DNA from: Ilex aquifolium
Lineage: Eukaryota; Streptophyta; Magnoliopsida; Aquifoliales; Aquifoliaceae
Direction: 5' to 3'
Assembly (NCBI GenBank): GCA_951799425.1
Contig: OX637399.1
Span: forward strand, 15,058,501 to 15,122,500
Length of the DNA: 64,000 nt
Shown here: piece by piece, positions 44,388-54,049 of the stretch
How the letters are laid out: every line of letters starts with the position of its first letter
How positions within the stretch are numbered: position 1 is the first letter of the stretch
Made by a program: the position numbers and the translations under genes
The notes under the pieces: model-generated
What the model was told of the DNA's origin: nothing
Databases searched by the model: none
Seen by the model: only the letters and a program-made list of their open reading frames with translations

Positions 44388-45718
44388 CAATGGCGGTGAT
44401 GGAGTATGTGGCCAAGTTCACCGAGCTAGCCTGTTTTACCGATGATTACGTGGACACAGACATGGCCAAGGTAAGAAGGTTTGAGGATGGTTTGAAACTA
44501 TCCATCCTGGGAAAGATTGTGGGCCTCCGCCTGCAAGACTTGGATTCGATGGTCGAGACAGCTATGGACATTGAGAGAGAGGTTGATGACGCACGAAGCA
44601 TCCGAGAGGCGGGTGCTAAGGATAAGAAGAAGGAGGGTCAATCCTCTTCTTCTAGTTCAGGGAAGAAGCAGAGGACTTCTACTCCACAAGGATTTCAGGG
44701 ACAGGGCCGCGAGTATCAGGGCCAAGGTCAAGGTCGATCCTCCAAAGGTGGGGGAAACTTCAGGACAACATATCAGGCAGGTCAGAAGACTTGCTATCAT
44801 TGCCATCAGCCGGGTCATGTGAAGCGGGATTGTCCTCAGAGGCAGGGATCCCAGAGTTATGAGACATCTCAGTCCCAATCATCAGTGGGACAGCCACAGA
44901 CACACTTTATTCCTCCCTACCCCACCACGGGTCAGGGAAGTCAGTATCAATTCCAGGGCACTACTCAAGCCCCTACCACTTTCCAAGCGGGGATTCCACA
45001 GTCAGGCCAGATGGGCCAGGGCATGGGTCGAGGCCGAGGACAGGGCATGCAGGCCGGGACTTCAGGGACTCAGGGGCGTGTTTACGCCATCACACCTCAG
45101 ACTAAGTCAGTGGATCAGTCAGTCATTCAGGGTACATTTCTACTCTCTCGCTTATGGACTAGGTTGTTATTTGACTCTGGTGCATCGCATTCATTCATTT
45201 TTGCATCATGTGTGAGGGATTTGGGATTAGAGGTTGATACCTTAGAAGAGTCGTCGTATGTGAATTCACCCCTAGGAGCTAGGGTGTGTGTTGATCAGAT
45301 ATGTCGGGGTTGTGAGTTAGAGATCTTGGGAATTCTACTCACCGTGGACCTTAGGGTCATGGACATGTCGGAGTTCGATGTCATCATGGGGATGGATTGG
45401 TTGGTGGCACACCGAGTCATCATTGATTGTGATCGGAAGAGGGTCACTGCCTATACACCAGAAGGTGTTTGTTTTAAATTTCAAGGGGAAAAGCATGATG
45501 TCTTGCCCCAAGCCGTGTACGACTCTAGATGGCATGGACAGTTGATGGGTTGGCTTGCGAGCCTTACCCTGGAGGACGAGGCGAGACAGGAGTTGGGTCT
45601 ACCTCGGTTGTTTGTCAATACGAGGATATTTTTTCGAATGAACTACCGGGACTACCTCCCCTTAGGGATGTGGACTTCAGCATTAAGTTGCATCCCGGTA
45701 CCTCTCCTATTTCCATGA
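43922..45718 (+). CDS. gag: Tekay-1 gag-protease
   Basis: An open frame of 598 codons. Residues 1-20 are Arg/Gly-rich, followed by the retrotransposon gag capsid domain ([18 protein letters not shown], then [19 protein letters not shown]). A Gln/Gly/Ser-rich linker precedes the zinc knuckle [14 protein letters not shown] (291-304), and then comes the aspartic protease with [13 protein letters not shown], catalytic Asp near residue 418, and [10 protein letters not shown]. The last 40 or so codons are out of frame: pol continues in the -1 frame from about 45599, so the natural polyprotein was continuous and has shifted. The start is the same ATG as in the partial copy at 41276. Confidence 0.9.
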   Translation: MASGRRGRRGGGRNNNQPPPVFDQQAFTETMGMMAVTVAQASANAEHGGTSNLQQFKAHKPPVFMGGADPMVADHWFRQVNKILRAMEVTSDATKIRLAAFQLEGEAQLWWDWVTASKNLEAMTWEKFRELFMGKYFPTAVRHAKAREFLDLKLGAMAVMEYVAKFTELACFTDDYVDTDMAKVRRFEDGLKLSILGKIVGLRLQDLDSMVETAMDIEREVDDARSIREAGAKDKKKEGQSSSSSSGKKQRTSTPQGFQGQGREYQGQGQGRSSKGGGNFRTTYQAGQKTCYHCHQPGHVKRDCPQRQGSQSYETSQSQSSVGQPQTHFIPPYPTTGQGSQYQFQGTTQAPTTFQAGIPQSGQMGQGMGRGRGQGMQAGTSGTQGRVYAITPQTKSVDQSVIQGTFLLSRLWTRLLFDSGASHSFIFASCVRDLGLEVDTLEESSYVNSPLGARVCVDQICRGCELEILGILLTVDLRVMDMSEFDVIMGMDWLVAHRVIIDCDRKRVTAYTPEGVCFKFQGEKHDVLPQAVYDSRWHGQLMGWLASLTLEDEARQELGLPRLFVNTRIFFRMNYRDYLPLGMWTSALSCIPVPLLFP

Positions 45719-47004
45719 CTCCGCACAGAATGGCACCTGCTGAGTTGCAAGAACTCAAGGTCCAATTGCAAGAATTGTTGGACAAGGGCTTTATTAGACC
45801 GAGCACCTCACCGTGGGGCGCTCCGATATTGTTTGTCAAGAAGAAGGACAAGACCCTTCGGTTGTGTATAGACTATCGGCAGTTAAATAGGGTCACCATC
45901 AAGAATAGGTACCGTTTGCCGAGGATTGACGATCTGTTCGATCAGTTGAGGGGAGCGCGGATCTACTCCAAGATAGATCTCTGCACGGGCTACCATCAGG
46001 TGAGGATTAGGGAGGCTAATATCCCTAAGACAGCGTTCAGAACGCGGTACGGGCATTTCGAGTTCACAGTGATGCCATTTGGATTGACGAATGCCCCGGT
46101 GGCATTCATGGACCTCATGCATAGGGTGTTCCAACCCTATTTAGATCAGTTCGTCGTGGTGTTTGTTGACGACATCCTGATCTACTCCAAATCTGAAGAG
46201 GAGCATGAGGGTCACTTAAGGATTGTTCTTCAGACCTTGAGGGACCACCAGTTGTACGCCAAGTTCAGCAAGTGTGAATTTTGGCTTACAGAAGTGAAAT
46301 TTTTGGGACACGTAGTATCGGCTTCGGGTGTGTCGGTTGACCCGGAGAAGGTTAAGGCAGTTATGAATTGGGAGAGGCCGAAGTCAGTCTTCGAGATACG
46401 TAGTTTCTTGGGATTGGCGGGGTATTACAGGAGGTTCATCGAAGACTTCTCCCGATTAGCTGCTCCTATGACTAGATTGACCCGGAAGGAGGTCAAGTTT
46501 GATTGGAATGACTCGTGTGAGAAGGCATTGCAGAAGTTGAAAAGGAGACTTACTTCAGCTCCTATTTTGATAGTCCCGGAAAGTGGACAGAGGTACACAG
46601 TGTTTTGTGATGCCTCTAAGGACGGACTTGGATGCGTTTTGATGCAGTCCGGGAGGGTGGTGGCTTATGGTTCTCGACAATTAAAGAACCACGAACAAAA
46701 TTACCCCACGCATGACATGGAGTTGGTGGCCATTGTCCTTGCCTTGAAGGCTTGGCGCCACTATTTATATGGTGAACAATTTGAGGTGTTTTCGGACCAC
46801 AAAAGTTTGAAGTACATCTTCACTCAGCGGGACCTCAATATGAGACAGCGTAGGTGGATGGAGTACCTAGAGGACTATGACTTCACTTTGCATTACCACC
46901 CTGGTAAGGCAAATGTGGTGGCTGATGCACTCAACCGGAATTCACGGGGAGTCTTGGCTAGTGTGGCTTCCCGGGAGTGGCGGATGCTTGAGACCGTGGG
47001 ATAA
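45599..47004 (+). pseudogene. pol: Tekay-1 reverse transcriptase and RNase H
   Basis: Open frame (from 45529) with all RT motifs: [50 protein letters not shown] and the catalytic FVDD (46162-46173). The connection [20 protein letters not shown] leads to RNase [14 protein letters not shown] (Asp), [16 protein letters not shown] (Glu), [10 protein letters not shown] (Asp). It ends at TAA 47002-47004. No damaged catalytic residue is visible in this segment; only the upstream frameshift and terminal stop separate it from gag and integrase. Confidence 0.92.
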
Positions 47005-48395
47005 TTTGGGCTGCATTATCGCGGTCACACTCAGGGTGGTTTAGGCAGCTTGATGGCTACACCTTCCCTACTGAGCAGGGTGATTGAGTCCCAAGGGCAG
47101 GACCCAGAGTTATCATCCATCAGGGACCGAATGCAGAAGGGTGCCGGTGACGAGGACTGGGCCATTCACTAGATGGCAGTCTTCGGTTTAGGGGAAGAGT
47201 TGTGGTTCCCCAGTCGGCGGATCTGAGAGAGGAGATCCTCAGGGAGTTCCATTGCTCCCGTTTTGATGTGCATCCAGGCGGCACGAAGATGTATCAGGAT
47301 CTTCGTCGCCAATATTATTGGAGCGGGATGAAGAGGCAAATTGGCGACTTTGTCAGTAGATGCCTCATATGTCAGCAGGTCAAGGCTAAACACCAGAGAC
47401 CAGCAGGTTTACTCCAACCTTTGGAGGTGGCTGAATGGAAGTGGGAGCACGTCATGATGAATTTTGTGACCCACTTACCTCGGACATCGCGGGGGCATGA
47501 CGCGGTGTGGCTGATAGTGGACCGGCTTACGAAGTCGGCACACTTTTTGGCAGTGCGAATGACCTTCACACTGGAGGAATTTTGTCGATTGTATATACGG
47601 GAGATTGTCTGGTTGCACGGGGTGCCCGTATCTATAGTATCGGATCGGGATCCCAGGTTCACAGCCCATTTTTGGGAGAGTTTCCAATGGGCCCTGGGGA
47701 CTCAATTGATGATGAGCACCGCCTTTCATCCCCAAATAGACGGGTCAGTCGGAGAGGACCATCCAGATATTAGAGGACATGCTACGGGCATGCGTCCTAG
47801 ATCTCAAGGATAGCTGGGAAGAACATTTACCCTTAGTGGAGTTCGCCTACAACAACAATTATCAGGCGAGCATACAGATGGCACCCTATGAAGCACTTTA
47901 TGGGAGGCTTTGCCGTTCTCCGATTTATTGGACGGAGGTTGGTGAGAGACCCTCTATAGGTCCGGAATTGGTTAGAGACGCCTCGGAGAAGGTGGACTTG
48001 ATAAGGAAGCGTCTTCTCACGGCACAGAGCTGACAGAAGAGCTACGCCGACAGACGGCAGCAACCTCTGGAGTTTGAGGTGGGTGATCATGTCTTCTTAA
48101 AGGTGATGCCTAAGAGAGGAGTGGTCAAGTTCGGCAAGCGGGGAAAGCTTTCGTCGAGGTATGTCGGGCCCTTCGAGATACTTGAGAGGGTTGGTATTGT
48201 GGCTTACAGGTTGGCATTACCGCCAAATTTATCGGGTGTTCAATCGGTATTTCATGTCTCTATGCTCCAGAAGTATACTCCGGACCCGACTCATGTGGTG
48301 GATTGGGGTGAGCTGATGGTTGATGCGGATGGGACCTTCGAGGAGGGACCAGTGCGTGTCATGGATAGCCGAGAGCAGATTTTGCGAGGCAAGAC
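47005..48395 (+). pseudogene. pol: Tekay-1 integrase
   Basis: After a frameshift near 47170, the HHCC zinc finger is seen (EFHCSRFDVHPGG and CLICQQVKA). The first catalytic Asp is Asn in the motif MMNFVTHLPRTSRG (about 47457-47464). The second Asp is present in IVSDRDPRF. A one-base insertion near 47745 breaks the third motif just before its Glu, and the reading continues in another frame (SWEEHLPLVEFAYNNNYQAS). A TGA at 48031 follows. The C-terminal part has VGDHVFLKV, RYVGPFEILERVG and SVFHVSMLQKYTPD. It is interrupted at GKT by family G LTR and finishes at 50472. Confidence 0.9.
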
Positions 48396-49713
48396 TGACA
48401 GCTATCTATCCGATGTACACCCAAGTGCAGGTGGTCAAGCTGTAGTAATAATCCGGTTTGAGTCCGGAGTCGAATCCACAGGAAACTTTTATTGATATTT
48501 CTAAGGTAAGCAGTGGTAGAGACCTTTTGGTGGTAACATTTTTTTGATTTGGATTTGCTGTGAGATGTGGGTTTTGCTGGACAGAATATAAGATTCTTTC
48601 CAGGAGATTTTCTTAACAAATTAGGAAATGAATGTTAATAAAAAAAAAAAGTCACTCTTTAGTGCAAGGATCTGGACATGTAGTTAGTTATCCGGTTTGT
48701 CATAATTGTGCTTGATAACTCAATTAACTCCCGTGTCAACAGTAAGTTAATCGGAAGAAAAAGATGGATTGTGAGAATTAAGAACATGATTCCGATGTCT
48801 TTCTAGAAGTTTACAAGCATTGCCTGTGCCGAGACTTAACCCGTCTACAAACAATCAAGTGTTTCTACAAGACATCCAATCATGATATTAATAGTCCATT
48901 CTTTTTAGTGAAGTACAATAAGGGGGGAGATTGAAGGGTAGTCATGAGGATCTAGCCGGGGTACTTGCCTTGAACTGATGAGTCTTTCTATACAGGAGTC
49001 ATCCATGTCATAGAAAGGGCTCACAATTATACAAAGTACCTTAGCTTTGCTAGATGCAATCAATCATCCGATAATAGGGGAAAATAAACGTTAAGCATAA
49101 AAGAACATTGCACAAATATAATTCCCGGATAACTTATACATGCCCTTCTCCTCTCACTAAAGAGTGAATGAGATACTACTCACTCTTCATGGCTTGGGTA
49201 AAGCTAGAAAAGTGAGTGATGCTCATCCCTCTAAGTGGAGAACTTTAAAAGATAGAGTAACACAAATACGGAGCAAATCTTCCCCAAAGAATGGGTGAAT
49301 CACGTTCCACCCTTCACGGCTTTGATCAAGCTCTAGAAAAGTGGAAGAGTTTCACTCTTCTAAGAGAGAAGGAAGCTCAAGCAATGGAAGTGAAATGCAT
49401 GAACAATTAAAGTAGAAGAAAGCTAGTCACATTTGGAGGGTGGCTTCCTCAACCAAAGATTGGAGGGTTGCTTCCTCAACCAAGATGGGAGCTATCTCTC
49501 TTCTATGCATGAGAATTGAAAGCATAGACATAAACATAAGCATAAAACTACTGTTATAACAAGCAAGAGATGTTGGACTAAAGCCAAACTAATCTCTAAA
49601 ATAAATACTTCATAAGGAAAATGAACTAACTACAATGAAAGTGGGAGTCTAAGCCTCCATCACTATGCTACTTCCTACAATGCTTGCCTCCTCAAGCTCT
49701 CCAACAAGGGGAG

Positions 49714-49721
49714 TATTTATA
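49714..49721 (-). promoter_or_regulatory. TATA box of inverted family G LTR
   Basis: TATAAATA on the minus strand, equivalent to 14405-14412. Confidence 0.65.
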
Positions 49722-49813
49722 GGCAAGAGGAGGAGGTAGGGGGGGTGAAAGAATAGTGTTTGCCGCCCAAGTCCAAGTGAACAGTCAACAACTCTGCAGC
49801 CAGTCTGTGGATG

Positions 49814-50162
49814 ACGTTCGAACGTGAGTTGGCGTTCGAACGTTCTTTCTGTTTTTGCACTGAGGTCGTTCGAACGTTGCTTCTGTTTTGGCACTGAGGG
49901 CGTTCGAACGCCAGATCTGCTCTGACCCCTTTCACTCGAGTGATCTGTAGGTCCCCTGTGAAGTGCAGTACCAACTCTCTACAGTGGTCTGGTCTTCAAT
50001 CCACTCAAGTGCACGTTCGAACGTGAGTTGGCGTTCGAACGTGACACTCAAGTACTTCAGAGTTCCAGTCTTCTTTCCTAACTGCCACACGCCATCTCTT
50101 CAGCATCTGAGTCTGCTACAGTGTCTTGTTTGACGTTCGAACGTGAGTTGTCGTTCGAACGT
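49814..50162. repeat. Palindrome cluster, GTTCGAACGT type
   Basis: Three pairs of GTTCGAACGT separated by 'gagttggc' or 'gagttgtc' (at about 49814, 50012 and 50132), plus single CGTTCGAACG units near 49867 and 49900. The paired arrangement with a fixed 8-bp spacer is clearer than in the sister LTR. Confidence 0.82.
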
Positions 50163-50351
50163 GGTGACAGTGTTCCAAGCTTCTCCAATTTTGGGCTATA
50201 ATGTACTGGCACTGCATCCAAGTGTGGTACTTGTTGTTTTTGGGTCCTTGTTCAGTTTAGGGCCTGAAATGACATCACTTAAACTCCATTAAAGTACAAT
50301 TAGTCTTAAAATTTCATAATAATATGTCAAGTTTAAGTACTAATCAAAGAC

Positions 50352-50472
50352 CGTGAGGCTAGTAAAGGTGTTATGGCAGCACCGAGGAGTGGAGGAGGCA
50401 ACATGGGAACGTGAGGACACCATACGTGCCAATTATCCTTTCTTATTTGAGGATGGAGGTACATTCTTATAG
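50352..50472 (+). pseudogene. pol: Tekay-1 pol C-terminus
   Basis: Continues the frame broken at 48395: RLVKVLWQHRGVEEATWERE, a chromodomain-like tail (Trp and Glu-rich, as in the integrase C-terminus of chromoviruses), ending at TAG 50470-50472. Chromodomains in this clade are thought to steer insertion toward modified chromatin. The tail here is short. Confidence 0.82.
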
Positions 50473-50550
50473 TCACTTAGTACTATATGACTGTTGCATA
50501 TGCATGTGGTGGTATGTGCATGGGTGTGTAAATTTCGGGGATGAAATTCT

Positions 50551-50566
50551 TTTAAGGGGAGAAGAA
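50551..50566 (+). other. Tekay-1 polypurine tract
   Basis: 'tttaaggggagaagaa' directly before the TG of the 3' LTR. Confidence 0.88.
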
Positions 50567-50955
50567 TGTAAAACCCGGGTAAATTTGAACTTTTGTGAAA
50601 AAGGGTAAAACGGTAATTTGCCACTACGGTACAGGTTGCAAACCTGAATTTTTCTAGAGCTCGGATGACGAAACGGACCTCACCGTCGGATTCTTCTCGC
50701 GGAATCTAGTTATCCTGTCAAATTTCGTCGAATTCCGAGTTAGTCCGATTTTTCACGTTTTACGAGACGGTCGGGCCTCGGGTGACCCAAAAATGAAATC
50801 TTTAATAAAATTTTAAAGTTTAGAAAATAAATGGAGACAAGTTAAAATAAAAATATTTTGAACTTAAACCGGAGTGAAATTTAATCGTTTCGGGGTGAAA
50901 ACAGACCCGGAAAAGAAGGGTCGTGTGGCGAATTGTGGGCCAAGTATTTAGAGAG

Positions 50956-50963
50956 TATAAATA
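50956..50963 (+). promoter_or_regulatory. TATA box of Tekay-1 3' LTR
   Basis: TATAAATA at the same offset as in the 5' LTR (38881). Confidence 0.65.
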
Positions 50964-52619
50964 AGGGAGAAAATCAGATTTTCTCCCTATTTTTGCTTCA
51001 GCCGTTCAACGTGAAAACAAGAGAGGGAAAGCTAGGTTTTTCTCCACCTTCTCTCTAAGATCTTCGTCTCTACGGAGCTCAAATCCACTCGAGCCAAGAA
51101 GGAAAGTTGTTCTCCTCGCCAAGGGCTACAAAACCCTACCAAGAAAGACGGATTTCACCGCAGTTCCAAAAACGAGCTTGGAGAAATCAAGGGTTTTGGG
51201 CAAAAATTGGGATTCTTGAAGGTGTCTAACAAGTGAGTTTACGCTTCAAGAGGTAGGGTTCCCTCCTACTAAGGTTTATTCCAAGCCTATTATGTTTTGT
51301 GAAATGGGTAGGTTGATAGATTATATATATCACTTGCCTATTGTTGTAAATTGGGTGAAATGGGTATTGAAATGGGTAAAGATAAATCCTAGCTTGGATT
51401 GGTAATTAGAAATTGCTAAATGTGATTTCTAGAATTGGATATGTGAAATAGATCCAATGTGATTCTTGTGTTATATGAATTTGTGGGCATGTTATGCGTT
51501 TACATTATGCCTTGATGAATATGGGGTGTTGGTAGCATGATTATGTGATAACACGCTTGGAAATTGAGTTGTGTAAGTGGTTGATATATATACATGCTTG
51601 CGATATATTAACTTTGTAAAGAATCATGGGAATTACTTGCTTATGATATAATTTTGCCATGAAATATGTTAATTGTGTTGAAAATGTTCATATGTCATTC
51701 TTAGCATATTGAACATTGTATCATTGTTGAAATGAGGCATTACACTGCATTATGCACGGGAACATCGCATATATGGGTGTGTGTGCATGGTTGTTGTCAA
51801 CACCACACTTGGTGGATGACAGGTGGGCTCGTATAAGCTTGGTCGAAGACCTAGCCGAGTCTCACGATTTGCATGGTTGATAGGGTTGGGGTAGCAAGAA
51901 GGGCTAGAAGATCCCTCGGGTGCAAGACCCGGTGATTAGGATACGCACTACTTTGGCTCGGCCCATGAAGTGTGTAGGTGTACGCGGAACCTTCGGTGGA
52001 AGTCTGTAAATTCCGTGTAGGTTGGGTGACCTGTGGTGTGAGTCCATGAACATCCACCCCTATAAAGACCCTAGATTGATGTGTCATTTGATGTGTAACA
52101 TAAACGACGGATTCGTACACATTGGCACTTGCATGTGTTGAGGAGTCGGGAAGGGCTCGGTTGATGTGCATGAGTGAGTCTCACCTCATTCCACAGCATG
52201 ACATTGCAAATTCCAACATTGAATGCACTTTCTTGTTTGGAATGTTATGAATTGTTGATTTCTGGCATGTGAACATTTCATGTGCATCTAGGTTGGGGAG
52301 TAGCCTCATTAGGAGATACTCTATTGAGCGTGGCTCACCCTTCATGGGAAAAACATTTCAGGTGCGGAATATACATCGGTGGATGGCTCCCAATTCGAGC
52401 CCCGTGGATGAAGGAAGCCGAAATGTGGCTTTGTTTGAGTTTTTGTAAAATATTATGAAAACTTAGTTTTTGGCATGTAAAATTATGGAATTAAGTGTAA
52501 TAGAGTTGCTTTTAACCTTGTTTAGTATGAAAATTTTCATTATGCACGTGTTGGATGAGTTTGGAATGGATTTGAATGGATTGGAAGTGAAAAACAAAGG
52601 AAAACGGCAAAAGTGGCAT

Positions 52620-52724
52620 AACCGTACCGGTACGCGTACCGGTACGGCAACAGCTAGAAGGTAGAGCGTACCGGTACGCCCATGTCCAGTAGGCACACCG
52701 TACAGGTACGCGTACCGGTACGCC
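52620..52724. repeat. Palindrome cluster, CGTACCGGTACG type, Tekay 3' LTR
   Basis: Contains an intact CGTACCGGTACG dyad repeated with CGCG between units and a second group 60 bp on; more complete than at 40548-40634, so the 5' LTR copy has decayed. Confidence 0.82.
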
Positions 52725-53007
52725 CCCCAAAATTTTCTGAAATTTTAATATTGTTTGCCAAACTTTTGGGCTATTGTTTCCTCCCTTTAAATGTTATAAA
52801 TGGACTATAATGAGCTACCAATGGTGGCATGTTGGACCTCGGATGGGTCATCGAATCAAAAGTGAATAAACTTTATTTTCTTTTATAATACCGAATAAGG
52901 GTATACTAGTGACGTGACGTCGGGTTATGCGAAAGTCACGAATACTTTCACGGGTTGGTGGGTTATCAACGGGTAATAAAGGACCCCCGAATTTTTGGGG
53001 CGTCACA

Positions 53008-53131
53008 AGGAATGCTCTCTCTAGTACCAATCAAAGGTTCATCAGTACCAGCAACCCGAACATCGACGTCGTCAGGAATGTTATACTTTACTTTGAAAGC
53101 TGGAATATCATAAGGCGTTAAAGGAGCCATA
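53008..53131 (-). pseudogene. Tat-1 antisense gene, N-terminal exon part
   Basis: From the ATG at 53131-53129 on the minus strand it reads MAPLTPYDIPAFKVKYNIPD and stays open to the Tekay-1 border at 53008. The reading resumes at 38464. Tekay-1 therefore split the first exon about 41 codons in. A promoter for this strand was not identified. Confidence 0.78.
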
Positions 53132-53373
53132 GCACATAAGAAAGCAAAGAAGGCAGAGGATAATTCGCAAAAAGAAAGGAGAAGGGTTGTGTAAGAAGAA
53201 GAAAACAGAAAGGCTCATTTAAAAGGAGTGCGAAGTTCAAGAGACAATGTTTAAATGCAGAATTCGCCGCCAAAACAAAGGGGGATGTCTCAAAAGTACG
53301 CGCAATGATGGATTTAGGGGCATGAAACGACTGACAGACGAAAAACGTATGTCACACATTTCCTGGGGGCAAA
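53132..53373 (+). other. Tat-1 region between antisense gene and 3' LTR
   Basis: No ORF. On the minus strand it would be the 5' leader of the antisense gene. It ends with the probable polypurine tract 'tttcctgggggcaaa' (53359-53373) before the LTR. Confidence 0.65.
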
Positions 53374-53985
53374 TGAAGGGGGTTGCTCCCCTTTATGACA
53401 CGTGTAATAACATTTAATAATCTCACGTGAGGGTGACAAGACCTTTCACGTGAGAGAAACATCACTAGACTGTCATCAGGTAACAACCGAACCATTCAGA
53501 GAGCTCGGGAAAGAGGACATAAGCTCAGTCTTCTTTGCAACCGAGCTGTTTAAACAGAAAACGTGGTACTAAAGAGATGTCTATGATTCATGCATTCTGG
53601 CTAAACAAATAGGCATGATCATAGGCTCGTGAGAAGGAATTGCTAGAGAGATCTTAGCAACTTCCTAAACAGAATCGCCTGATTTGGAGAAGGTGTACCA
53701 CCTTGAATCAAAAATCATGGAAACCCTAGCTAATGGGGACTCTATAAAAGGCAGAACGAGCCAAGGTGAAAGGTACGTTGAACTCTCCTTGTCTTCTTAC
53801 AAATTCACTCAATTTCATTACTGACTTAAGCATCGGACTGCCTTCGATTGAAGGACTTCGATCTTGGGCAGTTTGTTCATTTTGCAGGGGAGGAAAGAGT
53901 GGGAGATCAAGTTCAGAGCTCACTTGTGTCAAAGATATCAATCCATCACTTCGAAAGGAGGTACATCTATTTTTTTCCCTTTACA
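53374..53985 (+). repeat. Tat-1 3' LTR
   Basis: 612 bp, TGAAGGGGGTTGC to TTACA, followed by TSD ATAAG; TATAAAAG at 53743-53750. Confidence 0.93.
53743..53750 (+). promoter_or_regulatory. TATA box of Tat-1 3' LTR
   Basis: TATAAAAG, at the same place as 30127-30134 in the 5' LTR. Confidence 0.6.
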
Positions 53986-53990
53986 ATAAG

Positions 53991-54049
53991 TGACGGTGGT
54001 TCTCATTTTTGCAATAGGCCATTTGCATTATTAATGCATAAGTATGGTG
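53991..54049 (+). pseudogene. pol: Athila-1 integrase core, second piece
   Basis: Only about 20 codons: after the ATAAG of the TSD, SDGGSHFCNRPFALLMHKYG gives the second catalytic Asp. It is cut by the next solo LTR at TGGTG (54045-54049). Confidence 0.9.

Larger units (their letters stand above)
48396..50346 (-). mobile_element. Solo LTR of family G in Tekay-1 pol, TSD AAGAC
   Basis: On the minus strand, TGATTAGTACTTAAACTTG (50346) to GATAGCTGTCA (48396), 1951 bp; AAGAC at 48391-48395 and 50347-50351. Homologous to 13785-15585 over its length, including TATA (49714-49721) and the 'gtggattcgactccgg' end block. Confidence 0.94.
38495..53007 (+). mobile_element. Tekay-1: Tekay/Del-like chromovirus in the Tat-1 antisense gene
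   Basis: LTRs of 2425 and 2441 bp (38495-40919, 50567-53007; TGTAAAACCCGGG to TGGCACA/CGTCACA) and an initiator tRNA-Met primer site. Gag, protease, RT, RNase H and integrase are present in Ty3/gypsy order. The gag and protease type and LTR layout fit the Tekay/Del chromoviruses. No clean TSD: AAGAA (38490-38494) against AGGAA (53008-53012) differ by one base, and the left one belongs to the copied polypurine region. Two insertions lie inside (41742-43765, 48396-50346). It is probably the youngest autonomous element here, with only a few frameshifts and stops. Confidence 0.92.
50567..53007 (+). repeat. Tekay-1 3' LTR
   Basis: 2441 bp, TGTAAAACCC to CGTCACA; TATA at 50956-50963. Confidence 0.94.
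29777..53985 (+). mobile_element. Tat-1: Tat-lineage Ty3/gypsy element split by Tekay-1
   Basis: LTRs of 593 and 612 bp (29777-30369, 53374-53985) start TGAA.GGGGTTGC and end TTACA; ATAAG flanks both sides (29772-29776, 53986-53990). Gag, protease, RT, RNase H, a second RNase H and integrase follow in order, then a tandem repeat and an antisense gene. The second RNase H and the antisense ORF are marks of the Tat lineage. Without Tekay-1 it is about 9.7 kb. Many in-frame stops and at least two frameshifts make it inactive. Confidence 0.93.

Noticed and set aside
44517-45215. Alternative-frame ORFs inside Tekay-1 gag
   Set aside because: Shadows of the gag-protease frame with no recognisable motif.
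45529-45718. Overlap of gag-protease and RT frames as programmed frameshifting
   Set aside because: Related plant Ty3/gypsy elements normally use one frame, and no slippery site is evident at the joint; a simple indel near 45598 is more likely.
38490-53012. AAGAA/AGGAA as the TSD of Tekay-1
   Set aside because: One mismatch, and the left AAGAA is part of the copied polypurine region, so it is not independent evidence.
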